A DNA stretch of 7,069 bases from Tannerella sp. (GCA_031261145.1 JAISJX010000031.1:1-7069), one strand, 5' to 3'; counted from the stretch's first letter, positions 1 to 6,954 are shown. Numbers and translations: made by a program. Notes: generated by a model from the letters alone, not told the origin.

Positions 1-266
1 GAATCATGATTCCCGGCGATAATCACCACCTGCAACTGCGGATTTTCGGACGTGACCTCCCGCAGGAACCGGTAAAACATCCGTTGCGATTCGGCAGACG
101 GATTCGGACTGTCGAACACATCGCCGGCAATCAACAGGGCATCGACCGATAAATCACTGATCTGCCGTCTTAACCAGGCAAGGAATTGCAGGTGCTCGGC
201 CTTGCGGTCATACTCGTAAAAGGTCTGGCCGATGTGCCAGTCGGCTGTGTGAAGGAGTTTCATCAT
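1..266 (-). CDS. sbcD: Exonuclease SbcCD subunit D, N-terminal part (cut by window edge)
   Basis: This is the nuclease subunit of SbcCD (bacterial Mre11-Rad50), which in known members opens hairpins and cleaves DNA ends with Mn2+ in the cytoplasm. About 88 residues are present. Three metallophosphoesterase motifs are visible: HTADWH (residues 6-11, metal-binding D9 and H11), AGDVFD (47-52) and AGNHD (84-88). The order and spacing fit SbcD/Mre11. The rest of the nuclease domain and the capping domain lie beyond the left edge, where sbcC would be expected next. Two ATGs lie in tandem (266 and 263). The second gives MKLLHTADWH, the usual family beginning, so position 263 is an equally good start. 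The gene is divergent from the phosphate operon. Other calcineurin-like phosphoesterases begin similarly, but the DWHIGQ start and PSAESQRMFYRFL stretch favour SbcD. Confidence 0.9.
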   Translation of the reverse strand, partial: MMKLLHTADWHIGQTFYEYDRKAEHLQFLAWLRRQISDLSVDALLIAGDVFDSPNPSAESQRMFYRFLREVTSENPQLQVVIIAGNHD

Positions 267-292
267 TAATCGTCACTATTTCAATTCTATGC

Positions 293-300
293 CAAAGGTA
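293..300 (-). promoter_or_regulatory. Bacteroidetes -7 box for sbcD
   Basis: Read on the minus strand this is TACCTTTG, a perfect match to the Bacteroidetes -7 consensus TAnnTTTG, 27 bases before the outer sbcD ATG. The upstream -33 region is only T-rich, with no clear TTTG, and includes a run of nine A on the plus strand at 302-310. The promoter therefore rests on the -7 box and its position. Confidence 0.5.
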
Positions 301-334
301 TAAAAAAAAATCAGAAAAATATTTCTTTTTATAC

Positions 335-364
335 TTTTCCAATGTAAAAAAAGTTGTAACTTCG
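335..364 (+). promoter_or_regulatory. Candidate promoter of the phosphate uptake operon
   Basis: TAACTTCG at 357-364 matches the Bacteroidetes -7 box TAnnTTTG with one change (C for T). A T-rich TTTTCC at 335-340 is a weak -33 candidate. Transcription would begin near 368-371, leaving a leader of about 187 bases before the DUF47 gene. No better -7 box was found between here and the gene. The promoter is back to back with the sbcD promoter, across an A/T-rich stretch. Confidence 0.4.
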
Positions 365-368
365 CAGC

Positions 369-413
369 ATGAAAGTTGCATCACAATCTTCAAAGAAACG
401 TGAGAATTGTTAG
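369..413 (+). other. Possible leader micro-ORF of 14 codons
   Basis: An ATG at 369 opens the reading frame MKVASQSSKKRENC and ends at TAG 411-413, followed in frame by TAA and TGA. The ATG lies almost exactly where transcription is expected to start, so translation would be leaderless or nearly so. The frame spans hairpin 1, so a ribosome moving through it would disrupt that stem. Translation is not shown by the sequence and chance is a serious alternative for an ORF this short. Confidence 0.2.
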
Positions 414-556
414 TAATGACATAGTAAAGAGGAACTTCATATACACGCCGTCCGGCTTGTGTGTACGAATGGAACGCTGTACCTCAGACACAAAGTACCT
501 GCAAAATAACCCTGATTGATTATGAATATAAATGTTACAATTAAAAATTACGCACT
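369..556 (+). promoter_or_regulatory. Long, potentially structured 5' leader of the phosphate operon
   Basis: This untranslated stretch can form at least two hairpins. Hairpin 1 pairs 383-391 with 402-410, with one C/A mismatch and one G-U pair. Hairpin 2 pairs 436-449 with 454-469: outer TTC/GAA, one A/C mismatch, TATACAC with GTGTGTA, a two-base bulge, then GCC/GGC around the loop GTCC. After it, GTACCT occurs twice (478-483 and 495-500). No U-run follows either hairpin, so neither looks like an intrinsic terminator. I cannot assign the leader to a named RNA family. A cis-acting leader or a small RNA that reads into the operon are both possible. Confidence 0.4.
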
Positions 557-560
557 ATGA
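522..560 (+). other. Possible 12-codon uORF overlapping the DUF47 start (ATGA)
   Basis: ATG at 522 reads MNINVTIKNYAL and stops at TGA 558-560, overlapping the DUF47 start codon (ATG 557-559) in the classic ATGA arrangement of translational coupling. Neither start has a strong Shine-Dalgarno sequence, which is usual for Bacteroidetes. Whether it is translated is unknown. Confidence 0.2.
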
Positions 561-1207
561 ATCTAAATTCAATTTTAAGTATCTTTACGCCTAAGGAGAC
601 CAAGTTTTTTGGTTTATTAAATGAAGCGGCTGCCGTATTGGAAAAGGCGGGCGGTCTTGTGGCAGAACTGTTTGCCCCGGAAAATAACGATCGGAGAGCC
701 GAATTGTGTAAAGCCATCAAAGATGCAGAACTGGTAGGAGACAAAGTTACTGCAATAATATTCAAAGAATTGAATAATACCTTTATTACGCCCTTTGACA
801 GGGAAGATATCGCTGCGTTAGCGGATGAAATTGATGATTCGACCGACGCCATTAACCGGGTTGCCCAAAAAGTATATCTTTTTTCGCCAGAAGTGCTGCC
901 GTCCTCGACAACCAATCTGGCAAGCACCGTCAAAAAGGCGGCAACCGAAGTCAGACTGGCCTGTAGCAAATTATCTAATTTAAAGAACCTCAATCAGGTT
1001 CGTATTCATGCAAAACAAATCAAAAATCTGGAAGAAGAAGCCGACCACCTCTACGAAGACGGTACGTCCCAACTGTTCTTCAACAAAGACATGCGAACCA
1101 TCGAATTAGTGAAAGTGAAAGAAATCATCCAGGAATTGGAAAAATCGGCCAATAAAATCAATAATGTAGGTAAAATATTAAAAACCATCACCGTAAAATA
1201 CGCCTAA
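557..1207 (+). CDS. DUF47 / PhoU-like Pit accessory protein
   Basis: A 216-residue cytoplasmic protein of the DUF47 family (PhoU-like, Pit accessory protein). It is almost entirely predicted helix, as expected for PhoU-type bundles, with no signal peptide or membrane segment. The N-terminal part, PKETKFFGLLNEAAAVLEKA, the ITPFDREDIAALADEIDD region near residue 75-93 (acidic, probably metal-binding) and the later LEEEADHLYEDG stretch near 158-169 are typical of the family. Length fits the usual 205-225. It ends 16 bases before the PiT permease, the standard genomic partner, so the two are surely one operon. Known family members are thought to modulate or support PiT transport, but the mechanism is not well established. 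Start ATG 557 is preceded by an A/T-rich stretch without a strong ribosome binding site. It should not be confused with PhoU of the Pst system, which has two repeats and sits with pstSCAB. Confidence 0.9.
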   Translation: MNLNSILSIFTPKETKFFGLLNEAAAVLEKAGGLVAELFAPENNDRRAELCKAIKDAELVGDKVTAIIFKELNNTFITPFDREDIAALADEIDDSTDAINRVAQKVYLFSPEVLPSSTTNLASTVKKAATEVRLACSKLSNLKNLNQVRIHAKQIKNLEEEADHLYEDGTSQLFFNKDMRTIELVKVKEIIQELEKSANKINNVGKILKTITVKYA

Positions 1208-1223
1208 CTAAGAATCTATACTT

Positions 1224-2261
1224 ATGACTTTACTGATTATCATTATTGTACTGGCGGTTATTTTTGATTTTATCAACGGATTCCATGATGCGGCCAATTC
1301 CGTTGCGACGGTGGTCACCACCAAAGTATTGACGCCTCTTCAAGCGGTTATCTGGGCCTCGTTTTTTAACTTTGTGGCTTTTTTCATCGCCAAATACATC
1401 ATTGGCGAATTTGGAATAGCCGACACGGTTTCCAAAGCGGTGTTTCCCGACTACATAACGCTTCCGGTTATCATGTCCGGTCTGATTGCTGCTATCGTTT
1501 GGAACCTTATTACGTGGTGGCTTGGGATTCCGTCCTCCTCATCCCACACACTAATCGGCGGTTTTGCCGGGGCGGCTATTGCACACAGCGGTTTTCAGTC
1601 TATCCACGTGGGCGTCATCGCACTGATAGTAGCATTTATCGTTGTAGCGCCCCTGATTGGCATTATTGGCGGCAATATAGTCACAATCATAACACTAAAT
1701 CTTGCAAAAAAGGCGAAGCCACGGCAGGCAGACCAATGGTTCAAGCGACTTCAATTAGTTTCTTCCGCCATGTTAAGTATCGGGCACGGACTGAACGACT
1801 CACAAAAAGTGATGGGTATCATTGCCGTAGCGCTGATTACATTCAACACGACCGTTGTACCCGAAACATTGCCTCATTGGTTGCAATTATCTGACATTAA
1901 AGATATTCACGATTGGGTTCCGTTGACCTGTTTTACGGCGATTGCATTGGGAACGATGTCCGGAGGCTGGAAAATAATGAAAACGATGGGTAACAGAATC
2001 ACCAAACTGGCGGCGGTAGATGGGTTTTGCTCTCAAGTGGCAGGCGCATTAACCCTGTTCATCACGGAAGTGTTGAAAGTGCCGGTCAGTACAACCCACG
2101 TAATCACGGGAAGTATTATCGGCGTGGGTGTTGTAAAACGCGCATCGGCTGTCCGCTGGGGTGTGACCATTGATTTACTCTGGGCGTGGATTCTGACCAT
2201 ACCGGTCAGCGCTTTGCTCGCCGCACTCGTATATTATATTGTTCACTTGTTTGGACTTTGA
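1224..2261 (+). CDS. pit: PiT-family inorganic phosphate transporter
   Basis: A 345-residue inner-membrane permease of the PiT family (PF01384), importing phosphate with a proton or sodium ion; the sequence alone does not settle which. The duplicated family signatures are clear: GFHDAANS at 19-26 and HGLNDSQK at 188-195, plus the paired PSSSSHTLIGG (103-113) and PVSTTHVITG (286-295) motifs. Hydrophobic segments occur throughout, about ten in all. A hydrophilic loop, KKAKPRQADQWFKRLQ, at about 162-177 separates the two halves. A second polar stretch near 212-230 is probably a loop between membrane segments. The length matches short bacterial PiT proteins, which lack the long central loop of E. 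coli PitA. It follows the DUF47 gene by 16 bases and has no separate promoter that I can see. Since 'pit' covers several paralogues, the symbol is a family-level name. Confidence 0.93.
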   Translation: MTLLIIIIVLAVIFDFINGFHDAANSVATVVTTKVLTPLQAVIWASFFNFVAFFIAKYIIGEFGIADTVSKAVFPDYITLPVIMSGLIAAIVWNLITWWLGIPSSSSHTLIGGFAGAAIAHSGFQSIHVGVIALIVAFIVVAPLIGIIGGNIVTIITLNLAKKAKPRQADQWFKRLQLVSSAMLSIGHGLNDSQKVMGIIAVALITFNTTVVPETLPHWLQLSDIKDIHDWVPLTCFTAIALGTMSGGWKIMKTMGNRITKLAAVDGFCSQVAGALTLFITEVLKVPVSTTHVITGSIIGVGVVKRASAVRWGVTIDLLWAWILTIPVSALLAALVYYIVHLFGL

Positions 2262-2264
2262 GGC

Positions 2265-2296
2265 GATTCAACGATTCTATAATTCAACGATTCAAA
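2265..2296. repeat. Degenerate 8-base tandem repeat (four GATTCAAC-like units)
   Basis: Four consecutive 8-base units read GATTCAAC, GATTCTAT, AATTCAAC and GATTCAAA, beginning three bases after the pit stop codon. Seen another way, the 12-mer ATTCAACGATTC is repeated exactly at 2266-2277 and 2282-2293. It lies in the gap between convergent genes and contains no ORF. Confidence 0.6.
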
Positions 2297-2336
2297 AATT
2301 GGAGATCGTCATTGCTATCCAGTCAATTATAAGGTG

Positions 2337-2387
2337 ACCGGTCTGACAGCATCATCATTCCCTCCGAACAGATGCCGGACGGTCGGT
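2337..2387. terminator. Weak terminator-like hairpin between convergent genes
   Basis: ACCGGTC at 2337-2343 can pair with GGTCGGT at 2381-2387 (two G-U pairs), and GCATC 2349-2353 with GATGC 2371-2375 inside it. On the plus strand the stem is followed by a broken T-rich run (TTATTTTAGTTT), so it could end the pit transcript. The large interior loop and imperfect U-tract make this tentative. Its last bases overlap the stop codon of the convergent lipoprotein gene. Confidence 0.25.
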
Positions 2388-3682
2388 TATTTTAGTTTGG
2401 CAATCATAACAACCGGATTATCGTCTTCTTTCAATGTGTTGATAATCTGAAGCAGTTTGTCGCGGGATGCAGGTTTTGTCACTTGCGTGGTGAGTTCCTT
2501 ATTCTCAAGCAAATCCGATGCTTCGTACAAACACGTCCAATAAGCGCCATTGGTTTGTTTTTTGGGGACAAAGGGCCACTGCAAACCACATATATCATTT
2601 GTAAAGCCCGGATTTTCTACTTCCCGGCGGGTAAAGAGAAAACCATTGGGGAATTTCGTTTCCTTTATCGTACCTTTTTGCTCTGTATAAGCCACCTCAC
2701 CTGTCTGTTTATCAAACTTTACGAGATATTTGCCCGACGATTTACCTGCCACCAGATACAGAAAATCTTTCGTTTCAAAGAAGTCTTCCGGTATGGTATA
2801 TTGCCAGAACGACATTTCTTTTATCCATTGGCGGGATGCCTCGAAAGAGGGATGTCCATTTATATTCAAGGTATAACGAGGGATAAACTCCTGCCGTACA
2901 TCATCATAGCGGTAAATGGTATCCACGCCGTAGTACAAGAGATTGAACTCTCCGTTATAAAAATCCAAAGAATTGCCCGGTTCTGTCCAATAGTTCTTCC
3001 ATCCTTGGTAGAGTGCGTGATTTTCAATAATTTCCTGTTCGTGTCCTTGGTATGCAGGATTGGTAAATGTCTTGGTAATCTTTCCCGAATTGTCGGTCAG
3101 GGCATAATTCCAAATGGTTTGTTTATCGGGACGTATGGGCAATCCGTCTTGCCAGAAAAGCAACTGTTTGATGAGCAGAAAGCCTCCGCCACCCATCCCG
3201 GCAAAGTTATCGGAAAAAGGTTTATCATTCAGTTTTTCAATAAAATAGCCTTCCGGGGAATAGGTTTGCAACCGTTCGTTTGAAGACAGTACATAGAGTT
3301 TCTTGTTCGCAGTATCGAATTGTATATCTGTGATGTACGAATATTCTCCCGGCCCCTCGCCTGAAGCGCCAATCAGATTGAGGAACTTACCGTCGGGAGC
3401 AAAGCGAAGTACCTGCTTTTGATCCGCAACAAAGATTTCTTCATCCGTAACAATCAGCTTTCTAATTTCTTTAATAATGGATTGCTCATTCGTTTCAAGA
3501 GGGACAATAGTCAAATCAGCCACAGCATCGCTTAAAGGCAACGATGCCACCGGATGACTCAAATCCGTAAGGTCAATACTATCGGAACCAAAAGAATCTT
3601 TTAATTCCTTACAAGAAATGGATGTACCTGTAAAGAGGAATGCCAGCAGCATGGTTTGAATTACATTTTTACGTATTTCCAT
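2387..3682 (-). CDS. Six-bladed beta-propeller lipoprotein (BF3164/DUF5128-like)
   Basis: A 431-residue exported protein. The first 24 residues form a lipoprotein signal: a basic start (EIRKN), a hydrophobic core (MLLAFLFTG) and the lipobox SISC with Cys24 as the predicted lipidation site. The following KELKD is charged and could act as a Bacteroidetes surface-export signal, though it is not a clean match. Residues from about 45 onward resemble the six-bladed beta-propeller proteins common in Bacteroidetes (6-bladed propeller/BF3164-like family). The marks are the SLPLSDAVADLTIVPLET opening, a blade repeat IFVADQKQVLRFAPDGKFLNLIG, and the GEGPGEY loop at about 108-114. Ligand and function are unknown. 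The ATG lies only 11 bases beyond the prfC stop, so it is probably cotranscribed as the last gene of rfbD-prfC-lipoprotein. No separate promoter was seen. No catalytic residues can be named. Confidence 0.85.
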   Translation of the reverse strand: MEIRKNVIQTMLLAFLFTGTSISCKELKDSFGSDSIDLTDLSHPVASLPLSDAVADLTIVPLETNEQSIIKEIRKLIVTDEEIFVADQKQVLRFAPDGKFLNLIGASGEGPGEYSYITDIQFDTANKKLYVLSSNERLQTYSPEGYFIEKLNDKPFSDNFAGMGGGGFLLIKQLLFWQDGLPIRPDKQTIWNYALTDNSGKITKTFTNPAYQGHEQEIIENHALYQGWKNYWTEPGNSLDFYNGEFNLLYYGVDTIYRYDDVRQEFIPRYTLNINGHPSFEASRQWIKEMSFWQYTIPEDFFETKDFLYLVAGKSSGKYLVKFDKQTGEVAYTEQKGTIKETKFPNGFLFTRREVENPGFTNDICGLQWPFVPKKQTNGAYWTCLYEASDLLENKELTTQVTKPASRDKLLQIINTLKEDDNPVVMIAKLK

Positions 3683-3693
3683 TATTGAATCTT

Positions 3694-5274
3694 TTAAAAT
3701 TCAGATGTGAAATGGAACTTTATATCCGGGAAATCATGCTGTGCCATAGTCAGAACGTATTGTGAATCGGCCATATACACTTCACGGCCTTCGCGGTCGA
3801 ACGCCATATATTGCGCTTTACGCCTTTTGAAATTGGCGAACGTTTCCGTGTTATCACTTTCTATCCAACAGGCTTTGTACAAACTTATTGGCTCCCAATT
3901 ACACTGTGCGCCGTATTCGTGCAGCAAACGGTATTGAATCACTTCAAACTGCAACTGTCCGACAGTCCCGATGATTTTCCGGCCGTTAAACTGATTGACG
4001 AACAACTGGGCTACACCTTCGTCCATCAACTGGTCGATGCCTTTGTTCAACTGTTTGGTTTTCATCGGGTTGGCATTCTCTATGTATTTGAACATTTCGG
4101 GCGAAAAGCTCGGTAAACCCTTGAAATGAAGGTCTTCCCCGGAAGTCAGACTATCCCCGATTTTAAAATTCCCGGTATCCGGCAAACCGACTATATCACC
4201 GGCAAAAGCTTCATCTACAATCTCTTTTTTCTGCGCCATAAAAGCGGTTGGGCTACTGAAACGCAGCATCTTACCAAAGCGTACATGCTTGTAGTTCGCA
4301 TTCCGCTCGAAACGCCCCGAACAAATCTTCACAAAGGCAATGCAACTGCGGTGGTTGGGATCCATATTGGCATGGATTTTAAAAATAAACCCGGCAAAAG
4401 CATCTTCCTCCGGCGTTACCACCCGTTCGATCGCCTGCACCGGACGCGGGGAGGGGGCTATATGAACAAAACAATCCAATAACTCCTTCACACCGAAATT
4501 GTTCAATGCCGAACCGAAAAAAACAGGGGCAATATCGCCTTGCAGGTACGTTTCCACGTCAAACGCCGTATATACGCCGTCAATCAGTTCGATATGAGCG
4601 CGTAGCTTCTCCGCCAATTCCACGCCAATATGTTTTTCCAATTCGGGACTGTTAACATCCCGGAACTCTACGCTTTCTGTAACCGTCTGTTTACTCGGCG
4701 TATATAAGTTTAATTTTTGCTCGTACAGGTTATACACGCCTTTGAAACGTTGTCCGGTCTCAATCGGCCAGCTCAACGGCCGGACGCCAATCTGTAGTTC
4801 ACTTTCAATATCGTCCAACAGGTCGAAAGGGTCTTTACCTTCGCGATCCATCTTATTAATAAACACAATCACAGGCGTTTTACGCATCCGGCACACGTCC
4901 ATCAGTTTACGGGTCTGCGCTTCCACGCCTTTTGCCGCATCAATCACGATGATGACGCTATCCACCGCCGTCAGCGTGCGAAACGTATCTTCCGCAAAAT
5001 CCTGGTGACCGGGCGTATCTAAGATATTTATCTTATAACCCTCATAATCAAATGCCATTACGGAGGTGGCAACGGATATACCGCGTTGCTTTTCAATTTC
5101 CATCCAGTCCGATGTAGCGGTCTTACGGATTTTATTCGATTTCACCGCGCCCGCCACATGGATGGCGCCGCCAAACAACAATAATTTTTCCGTTAGTGTT
5201 GTCTTTCCGGCATCCGGGTGACTGATAATGGCAAACGTTCTTCGCCGCTGTATTTCTTCTGAATAAATTGACAT
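3694..5274 (-). CDS. prfC: Peptide chain release factor 3 (RF3)
   Basis: A 526-residue cytoplasmic translational GTPase (E. coli RF3 is 529). RF3 removes RF1/RF2 from the ribosome after peptide release and contributes to post-peptidyl-transfer quality control. All GTPase motifs are present: G1 SHPDAGKTT (18-26), switch I around QRGISVATS (63-71), G3 DTPGHQDF (86-93) and G4 NKMD (140-143). The beta-barrel domain II (about 290-375) and C-terminal domain III (about 390-526) follow. The [13 protein letters not shown] stretch, [27 protein letters not shown] tail and overall length separate it from EF-G, TypA and LepA. The gene starts 36 bases after the rfbD stop and is followed 11 bases later by the lipoprotein gene. 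The ATG at 5274 gives the usual short N-terminal extension before the P-loop. Confidence 0.97.
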   Translation of the reverse strand: MSIYSEEIQRRRTFAIISHPDAGKTTLTEKLLLFGGAIHVAGAVKSNKIRKTATSDWMEIEKQRGISVATSVMAFDYEGYKINILDTPGHQDFAEDTFRTLTAVDSVIIVIDAAKGVEAQTRKLMDVCRMRKTPVIVFINKMDREGKDPFDLLDDIESELQIGVRPLSWPIETGQRFKGVYNLYEQKLNLYTPSKQTVTESVEFRDVNSPELEKHIGVELAEKLRAHIELIDGVYTAFDVETYLQGDIAPVFFGSALNNFGVKELLDCFVHIAPSPRPVQAIERVVTPEEDAFAGFIFKIHANMDPNHRSCIAFVKICSGRFERNANYKHVRFGKMLRFSSPTAFMAQKKEIVDEAFAGDIVGLPDTGNFKIGDSLTSGEDLHFKGLPSFSPEMFKYIENANPMKTKQLNKGIDQLMDEGVAQLFVNQFNGRKIIGTVGQLQFEVIQYRLLHEYGAQCNWEPISLYKACWIESDNTETFANFKRRKAQYMAFDREGREVYMADSQYVLTMAQHDFPDIKFHFTSEF

Positions 5275-5294
5275 AGTGTATATTATATAATGTA

Positions 5295-5324
5295 TAAAGG
5301 TATGGTTTCGTCAGGAGCGCGCAA
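5295..5324 (-). promoter_or_regulatory. Possible internal promoter for prfC
   Basis: On the minus strand TTG (5322-5324), a 19-base spacer and TACCTTTA (5295-5302) form a Bacteroidetes-like promoter with one mismatch in the -7 box. The -33 element overlaps the end of rfbD. It would give a leader of roughly 15 bases before prfC. The AT-rich palindrome ATTATATAAT (5282-5291) lies just downstream. Confidence 0.3.
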
Positions 5325-6174
5325 GCAGTTTACGCAGACAGACGGTAAGGCTATCCTCCCATTCGGGCGCTTCGACGCCATATACTTGTTTAATTTTTTC
5401 CTTGCTAAGCACGCTGTATGCCGGACGGGAGGCGCGTGTGGGATAATCCTGCGTCGTCACCGGATGCACGCGGCAATTCACCCCGGCAAGCTCCATAATC
5501 TTCGTCGCAAAATCGAACCAACTGCATACGCCCTTGTCGGAATAATGATAGACGCCCGGCACAAACGATTGATTCAGAATCGTAAGGATGGCCGCCGCCA
5601 AATCGCCTGCGTAAGTAGGCGTACCAAGCTGGTCGGATACCACATTGATTTCATCGCGTTCATTGCCAAGCCGCAACATCGTTTTCACAAAATTCGTCCC
5701 AAATTCCGAATAGAGCCATGCCGTACGAATAATGACCGCACCGGGACAGGCTTCCCGCAAAGCCGTTTCGCCGGCTAACTTGGTCTTTCCGTAAACCGAG
5801 GTCGGATTTGTTGCGTCATCTTCCTTGTAGGGGCGAGTCGCCTTTCCGTCAAAGACATAATCGGTCGAAACATGTACTATTTTCAAGCCGTGCGCCTGCG
5901 ACACTTCGCCCATATTCCGCACGCCGTCGCAATTGACCCGCGTACAGACAGCGACATCGTCTTCCGCCTTATCCACAGCCGTATAAGCCGCACAGTTCAG
6001 GATATATTGAATGTGGTTGGAGAGGACAAAATCCGTCAATTGCCTTTTGTCGCCGATATCCAGCGTATCGACGTCCGTAAAATGAAAATGACCGGACGCA
6101 GGGACAAGCGTACGAATGGATTGCCCCAATTGTCCGTTTGCCCCGGTGACTAATATTTCTTTTTCTTCCGACAT
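5311..6174 (-). CDS. rfbD: dTDP-4-dehydrorhamnose reductase
   Basis: An NAD(P)H-dependent short-chain-dehydrogenase-type enzyme that makes dTDP-L-rhamnose from dTDP-4-dehydro-L-rhamnose, the last step of the rmlABCD pathway feeding surface polysaccharide synthesis. With the ATG at 6174 it has 287 residues, the normal length. Visible motifs are the cofactor loop TGANGQLG (10-17), NCAAYTAVDKAE (60-71), HVSTDYVFDG (101-110) and the catalytic YGKTK (Tyr128, Lys132). The C-terminal third has the GVYHYSDKGVCSWFDFA substrate-domain signature. The frame stays open upstream to a TTG at 6195, adding seven polar residues (MNETDRN). I chose the ATG because AGGA precedes it closely and family members start a few residues before the glycine loop. 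rfbA, rfbB and rfbC are not in the window, so it is separated from the rest of the pathway, as often seen in Bacteroides. Confidence 0.95.
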   Translation of the reverse strand: MSEEKEILVTGANGQLGQSIRTLVPASGHFHFTDVDTLDIGDKRQLTDFVLSNHIQYILNCAAYTAVDKAEDDVAVCTRVNCDGVRNMGEVSQAHGLKIVHVSTDYVFDGKATRPYKEDDATNPTSVYGKTKLAGETALREACPGAVIIRTAWLYSEFGTNFVKTMLRLGNERDEINVVSDQLGTPTYAGDLAAAILTILNQSFVPGVYHYSDKGVCSWFDFATKIMELAGVNCRVHPVTTQDYPTRASRPAYSVLSKEKIKQVYGVEAPEWEDSLTVCLRKLLARS

Positions 6175-6211
6175 ATTCCTATCCGTTTCGTTCAAAATTG
6201 CTTTGCGCCTG

Positions 6212-6242
6212 CAAAAGTAACGATTTTCTCCATAGGGACAAA
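6212..6242 (-). promoter_or_regulatory. Promoter of rfbD (and probably prfC and the lipoprotein gene)
   Basis: On the minus strand TTTG (6239-6242), a 19-base spacer and TACTTTTG (6212-6219) fit the Bacteroidetes vegetative consensus exactly. Transcription should start near 6205, leaving about 30 bases of leader before the ATG at 6174. This also argues that rfbD is not read only from the DUF4924 promoter. Confidence 0.7.
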
Positions 6243-6344
6243 ATCATTTTCTTATTTGAACATCTGTTCGCAAGATTAGCGCGATGATTTTAGCCGGAGT
6301 TTCCATACTGATAATGTACAAGTATCGAAAATGCTACCTCTTTT

Positions 6345-6896
6345 TCAGGCAAAACGTTCATTTCCGGTTGAAAACATTTCGTCCCTGTATTTCTCTGCCA
6401 GGAAGGAGAGGAATGTATTGATTTGTTTGACAGCCTCCAACGTTTCAGGATGAACGTCTTTATGTTGCAGTTTTAACAACAGATAGCCATAAACAGCGGT
6501 GAGAGAGGTTTCGATTTCGGACATTTCCACACCTCCCGATTTCCCGCGCAATTGTATAATGTACGGGAGCGTTTTATAATACAGCGCGCCATAAACCATC
6601 TCTTTTGTATCTTTCAACAGGCGCAGATGCAAATCGACAAGCGCTATCAGTACGCTATTATTCAACTGGATATGACCTTTTTCTGCGACGCCTTCGTTTC
6701 GCATCATCTCTATCAGTTCCTCGTACCAACGGACAATCTGCTGTTTCACTTCTTTCGGCTGTTCGTACCGGTCAATCAATGTGCGCCGTATCCCGTCAAT
6801 ATCCAAGTGGTTGGCGCGAATCAAATCCTCTACCTGCCACATATATAGCAGGTATTCTACGATATTTTCTTTTCTCTTTTGTTGTGCGATAATCAT
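6345..6896 (-). CDS. DUF4924-type conserved Bacteroidetes protein
   Basis: A 183-residue protein that I recognise as the DUF4924 family of Bacteroidetes, mainly from its opening (MIIAQQKRKENIVEYLLYMWQ) and its position beside rfbD and prfC. It appears almost wholly helical and soluble, with no signal peptide, membrane segment or catalytic motif that I can see. Features include a charged helix at about 36-70 (QPKEVKQQIVRWYEELIEMM), the LVDLHLRLLKDT segment near 87-98 and a C-terminal helix AVKQINTFLSFLAEKYRDEM. No function is established to my knowledge. It has its own promoter and its stop lies 170 bases before rfbD, so it may be transcribed alone. The ATG start at 6896 matches the promoter distance well. 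Confidence 0.8.
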   Translation of the reverse strand: MIIAQQKRKENIVEYLLYMWQVEDLIRANHLDIDGIRRTLIDRYEQPKEVKQQIVRWYEELIEMMRNEGVAEKGHIQLNNSVLIALVDLHLRLLKDTKEMVYGALYYKTLPYIIQLRGKSGGVEMSEIETSLTAVYGYLLLKLQHKDVHPETLEAVKQINTFLSFLAEKYRDEMFSTGNERFA

Positions 6897-6925
6897 TGTG
6901 TAATTTCACCTTATTTTCAACCATG

Positions 6926-6954
6926 CAAAGATATGTTTTTTTTGGTTATCACAA
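6926..6954 (-). promoter_or_regulatory. Promoter of the DUF4924-type gene
   Basis: On the minus strand TTG (6952-6954), an 18-base spacer containing a run of eight A, and TATCTTTG (6926-6933) match the Bacteroidetes consensus with a perfect -7 box. The start codon lies 29 bases downstream of that box. Confidence 0.7.

Noticed and set aside
208..393. 61-codon minus-strand frame overlapping the sbcD start and its promoter
   Set aside because: It is out of frame with the certain SbcD motifs and covers the promoter region, and its product is low-complexity Phe/Tyr/Lys-rich sequence.
541..993. 150-codon minus-strand frame antisense to the DUF47 gene
   Set aside because: Ser/Ala/Leu-rich reverse reading of a helical protein gene; no supporting promoter or family match. 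The DUF47 frame is clearly the coding one.
1499..1894. 131-codon plus-strand frame inside pit
   Set aside because: An alternate-frame shadow of the PiT permease, whose own frame carries all family signatures.
2483..3283. 266-codon plus-strand open frame antisense to the lipoprotein gene
   Set aside because: The protein is Cys/Phe/Ile-rich without domain resemblance, has no promoter, and lies wholly opposite a gene with a signal peptide and recognisable propeller repeats.
5282..5291. Palindrome ATTATATAAT upstream of prfC as an operator
   Set aside because: A 10-base palindrome made only of A and T is expected often by chance in such an AT-rich gap; flanking bases do not extend the symmetry.
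5290..5778. 162-codon plus-strand frame antisense to rfbD
   Set aside because: Runs opposite well-conserved rfbD motifs, has no promoter of its own and shows no recognisable domain.
6172..6195. TTG start at 6195 extending rfbD by seven residues
   Set aside because: The ATG at 6174 has a nearby AGGA, gives the usual family length and leaves a sensible leader after the promoter; the TTG would lie only about 10 bases from the transcription start.
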